Of a stretch of DNA of 27,803 nt, positions 24,089 through 27,803 are shown in pieces (the first letter of the stretch is position 1; each line of letters begins with the position of its first letter). Location of the stretch: positions 1 through 27,803 of the forward strand of contig CALGXU010000141.1 of the NCBI GenBank assembly GCA_937935205.1. Reading direction: 5' to 3'. The stretch is from an uncultured Rothia sp. (GTDB lineage: Bacteria > Actinomycetota > Actinomycetes > Actinomycetales > Micrococcaceae). The position numbers were made by a program, and so were the translations under genes. Under the pieces are notes generated by a model. That model saw only the letters and a program-made list of their open reading frames with translations. It was not told where the DNA came from and ran no database searches.

Positions 24089-24583
24089 ATGGCTCAGAAA
24101 AAGAAGAAAGACGCGAAGAAGGACCCGAATAACGCGATTATTGCCCAGAACAAGAAGGCTCGCCACAACTACAACATTGTGGATACCTATGAGGCGGGCA
24201 TCGTTCTGCTGGGTACTGAGGTGAAGTCTCTGCGTGATGGTGGGGCGTCCATTGTGGATGGTTTCTGCCAGGTGACCGATAACGAGATGTGGCTCGAGGG
24301 TATTCATATTGCGGAGTACGGTTACGGTACGTGGACGAACCATGCGGCTCGTCGTCGCCGTAAGCTGCTGCTACATCGTTCTGAGATTAATAAGTTGGCG
24401 CAGAAGCTGAAGGAGACCGGTTACACGGTGGTTCCGTTGAAGCTGTACTTCTCGAATGGTCGTGCGAAGGTTGAGATTGCTTTGGCGACCGGTAAGCGTG
24501 AGTACGATAAGCGTCAGGCTTTGCGTGAGCGTCAGGATGACCTGGAGGCGCGCCGCGCGATGCGTTACCGCAACCTCGGCTAG
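24089..24583 (+). CDS. smpB: SsrA-binding protein SmpB
   Basis: This encodes 164 residues. SmpB binds the tRNA-like part of tmRNA and brings it to stalled ribosomes. Family blocks are complete: ARHNYNIVDTYEAGIVLLGT, EVKSLRDGGASIVDGF, YGTWTNHAARRRRKLLLHR, VVPLKLYFSNGRAKVEIALA and a basic KREYDKRQALRERQ tail. A lysine-rich head (KKKKDAKKDP) precedes the core. The start is ATG 24089, seven nucleotides after AAGGA; a GTG directly before it is ignored. Its RNA partner ssrA is 2 kb downstream, past two membrane-protein genes. Confidence 0.97.
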   Translation: MAQKKKKDAKKDPNNAIIAQNKKARHNYNIVDTYEAGIVLLGTEVKSLRDGGASIVDGFCQVTDNEMWLEGIHIAEYGYGTWTNHAARRRRKLLLHRSEINKLAQKLKETGYTVVPLKLYFSNGRAKVEIALATGKREYDKRQALRERQDDLEARRAMRYRNLG

Positions 24584-24606
24584 AGCTGAGGCAACGGCGG
24601 CGGGGC

Positions 24607-24679
24607 CCTGTCTAGCCGGTCCCTAGCTATCCGGGACCTATCTAGACGGGGCCTATCTAGCTGGGGTCTGTGGCTGGGG
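24607..24679. repeat. 15-nt imperfect tandem repeat containing CTAG
   Basis: Units of 15 nt start at 24607, 24622, 24637 and 24652, with a shorter fifth from 24667. The consensus is about CCTATCTAGCCGGGG. Each of the first four carries CTAG. Units 1 and 2 also form GGTCCC/GGGACC (24618-24623 with 24633-24638), which may act as the smpB terminator, although no T run follows. Confidence 0.65.
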
Positions 24680-24699
24680 CCCGGGTGCGTTTCCTCGCG

Positions 24700-24705
24700 T
24701 ATAAT
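24700..24705 (+). promoter_or_regulatory. -10 box of the first DUF4190-type gene
   Basis: A perfect TATAAT at 24700-24705, 50 nt before the start codon. The region 17 nt upstream is G/C-rich and has no TTGACA-like box, so the promoter would rely on its -10 or on an activator. Confidence 0.55.
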
Positions 24706-24755
24706 GGTTGGAAATTCGTGGCGTACCGCGAGCACCATACTTTATGAGGAGACAC

Positions 24756-25220
24756 ATGTCTGAGAACCCGAACTACCAGCAGAACCCGGGCGAGTTCATT
24801 CCCGCACCGCAGCAGGCACCCGCATACAACATGCAGGGCGGCTACCCCGGCTACCAGCCGACCCCGAGCTCGGCGCTGGCGATTGCCTCGCTGATTCTGG
24901 GTATTATTGGTCTGCTGACTGGCTGGCTGATTTTCGGCGGCGCGCTGGGCCTGGTTGGCGTGATCCTGGGTATTGTTGCCCTGGTGAAGGTGAAGAACGG
25001 TACCGCCTCCGGTAAGGGCATGGCGATTGGTGGTATTGTCACCGGTGCGCTGGGCATGATTGGTGCTGTTATCATGCTGATTCTGGGCCTGATTGGCATT
25101 GGTATGCTCAGCGAGTGCGCTGAGCATGCTGTGCAGGACTCGAACGGCAACTACGTGTGCACTGTGAATGGTCATACTCAGACTTTGGACCCTGATGAGT
25201 ACCGTACTCTGCGCCGCTAA
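24756..25220 (+). CDS. DUF4190-type membrane protein
   Basis: This encodes 154 residues. A cytoplasmic Gln/Pro/Tyr-rich head (1-40, with YNMQGGYPGYQPTP) precedes two strongly hydrophobic segments (SSALAIASLILGIIGLLTGW onward, then LGLVGVILGIVALVKVKNG) and a third (IGGIVTGALGMIGAVIMLIL). This is the Gly-rich pattern of DUF4190 proteins, whose function is unknown. A short C-terminal domain holds two cysteines (LSECAEHAV and YVCTVNG) that could form an exported disulfide. The start is ATG 24756, with GAGGAG 6 nt upstream; a longer frame from 24708 runs across the promoter and is rejected. The next gene is a clear paralogue. Confidence 0.88.
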   Translation: MSENPNYQQNPGEFIPAPQQAPAYNMQGGYPGYQPTPSSALAIASLILGIIGLLTGWLIFGGALGLVGVILGIVALVKVKNGTASGKGMAIGGIVTGALGMIGAVIMLILGLIGIGMLSECAEHAVQDSNGNYVCTVNGHTQTLDPDEYRTLRR

Positions 25221-25246
25221 GTCGCGCTGAGTCTTTGAAGCGTTAT

Positions 25247-25288
25247 GGGACCGAATAGTGTTGAACTATTCGGTCCCTTGCTCTTTTT
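25247..25288 (+). terminator. Terminator after the first DUF4190-type gene
   Basis: A perfect 13-bp stem GGGACCGAATAGT / ACTATTCGGTCCC (25247-25259 and 25265-25277) with loop GTTGA, followed by TTGCTCTTTTT. Confidence 0.93.
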
Positions 25289-25375
25289 CGGCGCTGAATC
25301 TGCCCGATTGGTGGATTCTGGGGGCTGAATCTGAAATCTTGGACTTCACAGATGACCCAGATAACGGCTTATTTA

Positions 25376-25381
25376 TATAAT
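25376..25381 (+). promoter_or_regulatory. -10 box of the second DUF4190-type gene
   Basis: A perfect TATAAT at 25376-25381 inside an AT-rich stretch, 78 nt before the start codon. TGACCC at 25353-25358 lies at 17-nt spacing and could be a weak -35 box. Confidence 0.55.
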
Positions 25382-25458
25382 GGAACCGAACTCAGCGCGC
25401 AATGGTGCGTTGGGCGAGTATAAATTGTTCGCTGCAACTGTGAAGGAAAGAACGACGG

Positions 25459-26337
25459 ATGTCTGAGAATAACTACGGAAACAACCAGGGGAACGCGCAG
25501 AACCCCTACGCTGCTCAGCAGCCTAATTCTTCCGCCCAGAGCTCGTACGGTCAGGATTACGGCCAGGCTCCTGCAGCGCAGAATACTTACGGCCAGGATT
25601 ACGGTCAGAGCGCATCCGCTCAGAACAGCTACGGCCAGACTCAGCAGAACACCGCTCAGCAGAACTCGACCCAGCAGAACCAGTACGGTCAGTTCGGTGC
25701 GCAGTCTTCTTCTCAGAATGCTTACGGCCAGAACGCGGCTCAGGGTGCTTCGGCCCAGAACACCTACGGCCAGGCGCAGCCCGCTCAGCAGCAGTACGGC
25801 TACGGCCAGGACGCTTCTTACCAGGCTCAGCCCGCTCAGCAGCAGCAGTACGGTTACGGTCAGGACGCCTCCTACCAGGCTCAGCCCGCTGACTACAACT
25901 ACCAGCAGAACTCTTACCAGCAGCAGCCCCAGCAGGATGCTTACGGTTACGGCCAGCCCGCGGGTTACCCGTACGCGGCTCCCGTGACGAAGAAGGCTCC
26001 CGGCATGGCGCTGGCAGCGATGATTCTCGGTATTGCGGCTGTGCTGACCGGCTTCGTCGTGTTTGGTATTCTGCTGGGTATTGCCGCGATTATTCTGGGT
26101 GCGCTGTCCCTGAAGAAGACTAAGGAAATTGGCGCAGGTAAGGCATTCGCGCTGACCGGTATTATCACCGGTGCGGTGTCGGTCCTGATTTCGATTTGCA
26201 TGCTTTTCGTATACATTTCTTTCTTCCAGACTGCTGAGAAGTGCCTTGAAGTTGGTACCGATGACGGCCACGGTAACGTGGTCTGCCAGGTGGGTGACAA
26301 CCCGAACAACCGCATGACTGTTCCGGCTCACCGCTAA
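25459..26337 (+). CDS. DUF4190-type membrane protein with long YGQ low-complexity head
   Basis: This encodes 292 residues. Residues 1-172 are almost free of hydrophobic and charged residues and repeat YGQ units: SSYGQDYGQAPAAQNTYGQD, and QQYGYGQDASYQAQPAQQQQ occurring as two near-identical copies. After a KKAPG step come two to three membrane segments (about 185-215 and 230-256), with the same Gly-rich DUF4190 pattern as the gene before it. A C-terminal Cys pair (EKCLEVG and VVCQVGDN) aligns with that paralogue. GAAGGAAAG lies upstream of the start. The cytoplasmic head resembles prion-like, phase-separating sequences; that is an analogy, not an assigned role. It is transcribed on its own, between two terminators. 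Confidence 0.88.
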   Translation: MSENNYGNNQGNAQNPYAAQQPNSSAQSSYGQDYGQAPAAQNTYGQDYGQSASAQNSYGQTQQNTAQQNSTQQNQYGQFGAQSSSQNAYGQNAAQGASAQNTYGQAQPAQQQYGYGQDASYQAQPAQQQQYGYGQDASYQAQPADYNYQQNSYQQQPQQDAYGYGQPAGYPYAAPVTKKAPGMALAAMILGIAAVLTGFVVFGILLGIAAIILGALSLKKTKEIGAGKAFALTGIITGAVSVLISICMLFVYISFFQTAEKCLEVGTDDGHGNVVCQVGDNPNNRMTVPAHR

Positions 26338-26391
26338 GGTTTGACCGCCTAATTTTGACTGCCTAATTTTGGCTACCCAGTGCGGTACGCG

Positions 26392-26437
26392 AACGGGGTG
26401 AGGCTCCCAGATTTTCTGGGGTGCCTCACCCCGTTTG
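26392..26437 (+). terminator. Terminator after the second DUF4190-type gene
   Basis: AACGGGGTGAGGC (26392-26404) pairs with GCCTCACCCCGTT (26423-26435), with an inner CTCCCA/CTGGGG region, then TTTGCTG. Just upstream, GACCGCCTAATTTT is repeated as GACTGCCTAATTTT (26343-26370). Confidence 0.88.
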
Positions 26438-26541
26438 CTGTGCCCGCCGTTGATTAGGGTGTGTGCGGTGGATGCGCGCTCTCCGGGTTCTGCACAGGTA
26501 TTCTCTGTCAGTGAGTGTGCCGCGTGTGCGGGGTGGAGGAC

Positions 26542-26571
26542 TTGCACGCCGTTAAACATCTTAGATATACT
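26542..26571 (+). promoter_or_regulatory. Promoter of ssrA
   Basis: TTGCAC (26542-26547), 18 nt, TATACT (26566-26571). This is the best housekeeping-type promoter in the window and predicts a transcript start near 26578, that is, a precursor with about 85 nt trimmed from its 5' end before mature tmRNA. Confidence 0.75.
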
Positions 26572-26661
26572 GAATCTCTACCGTGTTTGAATGGCACCGC
26601 GGCATCAAGGTATGTTGAGGAAAACTTTCAGAGGACGGTGGGCTTTTTGATAAAAGCATAG

Positions 26662-27031
26662 GGGGATGATCGGTTTCGACGATGTGAGTTGAGATGGGTG
26701 AAGCGTGCCGAGGATGCAGGGTTATCTCGTTAACGCCCTCTGCAAAAAATTAAGTGCAGAATCTAAGCGCACTGACTTCGCACTCGCTGCCTAAGCGCGA
26801 GTTGCCGTCTGTCGGCCTGAGCATGCCTTTGGCTCAGTTACCGGCATCGACTTAAAAGGCCACTGCTGCTAGCCCTTGTTGCGGGGGCTGGCGGGACTTT
26901 TACGTGACTAGGTTCGTCGGTATATGTGTTTATGCAAGTACCGGAGCCGAAAAGTAGCGTTCGCATAAACTGCGCACGGAGAAGCCCCGTTGACGCCACA
27001 TCGGACCGGGGTTCGATTCCCCGCATCTCCA
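26662..27031 (+). ncRNA. ssrA: Transfer-messenger RNA (tmRNA)
   Basis: This is one-piece tmRNA of about 370 nt, which frees stalled ribosomes and tags their products with help from SmpB. The 5' end GGGGATGATCGGTTTCGAC and the 3' T-arm ACCGGGGTTCGATTCCCCG form the tRNA-like domain. GGGGAT (26662-26667) closes with ATCTCC (27025-27030) through a G-U pair. The tag frame starts at GCA 26756 and encodes AESKRTDFALAA then TAA. The pseudoknot region between the tag and the T-arm is G/C-rich with several complementary runs. After the discriminator A (27031) the genome reads CGA rather than CCA, so the CCA end must be added after transcription. Confidence 0.96.
26756..26794 (+). other. tmRNA proteolysis-tag reading frame
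   Basis: From the resume codon GCA (26756-26758) through TAA (26792-26794): AESKRTDFALAA. The ALAA end is the usual signal for ClpXP-type proteases. The sequence fits tags known from Micrococcaceae. Confidence 0.93.
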
Positions 27032-27119
27032 CGATCTCCCAACCGTCCGCTATCCCGTATGGGGTGCGGCGGTGATTATCGGTTCCAATCCAGAGGAAGA
27101 ACCGCGGTAGGTTTCTACC

Positions 27120-27161
27120 ACCCGGCAGGACGCCCCACGGCGTCACCTGCCGGGTATTTTT
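27120..27161 (+). terminator. Terminator of ssrA
   Basis: ACCCGGCAGG (27120-27129) pairs with CCTGCCGGGT (27146-27155), and an inner ACGCC/GGCGT stem (27130-27134 with 27139-27143) extends it. ATTTTTA follows. It lies about 90 nt after the mature tmRNA end. Confidence 0.92.
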
Positions 27162-27306
27162 ATGCCCAAATTCGGTCCGTTCCGGAGTATGCCGGCATGG
27201 TGGTTATCATCATGGGCCTCGACCGCGCGATTAGATGCGGCAGTGGACCCGCCACTGAGAGCGTGCATGACAGAAGAGTCATATTTTTCATGTAGTGTCA
27301 ATTTAC
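27162..27306. other. Spacer downstream of tmRNA, start of AT-richer DNA
   Basis: No gene is supported here. GC content drops from about 27200 onward. Two small hairpins occur: CAGTGG/CCACTG (about 27240-27256) and ATGAC/GTCAT (about 27266-27281), the second followed by ATTTTT. No copy of the tmRNA 3' end (a right attachment site) is visible before the window ends. Confidence 0.4.
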
Positions 27307-27549
27307 ATGGTGCATCTGACGAGACTCTCCGATAGACTGCTAAGTAGTGACGTAAGATATGTCACTATGTGACGTGGGAATGCATTCACAACCGCAATTT
27401 CTGCTTGGAATTGGGGGCTAGCTGCTTCCACGATTGCAAGAGCTTTAGGGCCAGCATGCGTTGGTGGTTTTGGAAAAGCCCTTGGAGGTCCGGCAGTAAT
27501 TGCCGCTGCGCTAGCTGTTGCAGCAGTGTCCTGCACTCTCACTCTTTAA
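27307..27549 (+). pseudogene. Interrupted Gly/Ala-rich bacteriocin-like short reading frame
   Basis: From ATG 27307 the frame encodes 21 leader-like residues (MVHLTRLSDRLLSSDVRYVT, then M), meets TGA at 27370-27372, and continues open for 58 codons to TAA at 27549. The second part contains AISAWNWGLAASTIARALGP, then ACVGGFGKALGGPAVIAAAL, then AVAAVSCTLTL. It is small, hydrophobic, rich in Gly and Ala, with paired Trp and two Cys 25 residues apart, a profile typical of unmodified (class II) bacteriocins. No ATG, GTG or TTG start lies early in the second part and no good ribosome-binding site is seen, so it is probably broken (nonsense or single-base indel) or a sequencing artefact. No family is recognised. 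Confidence 0.35.
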
Positions 27550-27564
27550 CCTGGGAGAGGTCCA

Positions 27565-27780
27565 ATGCGTACGAAGAATATATTTACACTAGGATTTTTT
27601 CTCACTATTGTTCCGGTGTTCTGGGTGATTATCTCATTTGCCAGAGACGGGGAGTTCTTTAATCCAGTATCAATTCTAAGTGCAATTTTAGGAGGTCTTT
27701 TGGTCACTTTTGCAGCCAGAAGGACGCTTGAGAGTGATTCAAAGTTCCCTAAGGGACCCCCTAAAGGACCTAGTGTGTAA
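27565..27780 (+). CDS. Small two-helix membrane protein, possible immunity protein
   Basis: This encodes 71 residues with two membrane segments (about 6-24, FTLGFFLTIVPVFWVIISFA; and about 34-52, VSILSAILGGLLVTFAARRT) and a polar basic tail with KFPKGPPKGP. GGGAGAGG stands 4 nt before the ATG. It starts 15 nt after the bacteriocin-like frame ends. Codon use is AT-richer than in the rest of the window, a sign of acquired DNA. Small two-helix proteins directly downstream of bacteriocin genes are often immunity proteins; that role is inferred from position and size alone. Confidence 0.65.
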   Translation: MRTKNIFTLGFFLTIVPVFWVIISFARDGEFFNPVSILSAILGGLLVTFAARRTLESDSKFPKGPPKGPSV

Positions 27781-27803
27781 AACATCGCTTAGAAGTTTCT
27801 AAG

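Noticed and set aside
26838..27295. Open frames over tmRNA on both strands (102 and 101 codons)
   Set aside because: They overlap the clearly structured ssrA gene and its terminator; shadows of RNA structure.
1..27803. CRISPR arrays, insertion sequences, tRNA genes
   Set aside because: No regularly spaced long repeats, no transposase-like protein and no tRNA fold other than the tRNA-like part of tmRNA were seen.

Overview
The window is about 27.8 kb of chromosome from a high-GC actinobacterium. The best guess is a member of the Micrococcaceae, probably Rothia or a close relative. This rests on a WhiB1-type regulator beside a PdtaS-type histidine kinase, an actinobacterial split Tad pilus locus, a mycobacterial-type galactofuran cassette (glf, glfT2-like), and a tmRNA whose tag reads AESKRTDFALAA. 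The genus is inferred from memory of these families; no search was run.

Layout. (1) 1-4.1 kb: a conserved hypothetical protein, a convergent excisionase/BldC-like helix-turn-helix protein, then a two-gene unit coding for a SAF/CpaB-like membrane protein and a TadZ/CpaE-like ATPase. (2) 4.4-6.3 kb: the cytosolic sensor kinase PdtaS, convergent with whiB1 and separated from it by two strong hairpins. (3) 6.8-11.9 kb: a small four-helix membrane protein, convergent with a very large FHA plus multi-ATPase protein of the EssC/EccC (type VII secretion) kind, with no other secretion gene in view. (4) 12.5-17.4 kb: a compact operon for making and exporting a galactofuranose polymer (UDP-galactopyranose mutase, GlfT2-like polymerase, and the ABC-2 permease and ATPase of a polysaccharide exporter). 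(5) 17.9-22.7 kb: a Tad pilus operon (tadA ATPase, tadB, tadC, a small pilin-like gene and three TadE/TadG-like minor pilins) closed by a strong terminator. The Tad ATPase partner TadZ is about 14 kb away in region 1. (6) 22.9-27.2 kb: the translation and rescue block prfB, smpB and ssrA (tmRNA), with two paralogous DUF4190-type membrane proteins between smpB and ssrA. The ftsE-ftsX pair that usually lies between prfB and smpB in actinobacteria is missing here. (7) 27.2 kb to the end: AT-richer DNA directly downstream of tmRNA, a classic integration site. It carries an interrupted Gly/Ala-rich, bacteriocin-like short reading frame followed 15 nt later by a small two-helix membrane protein that could be its immunity partner.

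The most novel candidate is the tmRNA-adjacent peptide/membrane-protein pair in region 7. Other points worth checking are the split Tad system with an altered Walker A in TadZ, the FUS-like YGQ low-complexity tail on a membrane protein, an 18-bp palindrome before tadA, and a 15-nt CTAG-containing tandem repeat after smpB. All family calls come from motifs read by eye. Start codons were chosen from ribosome-binding sites and overlaps.
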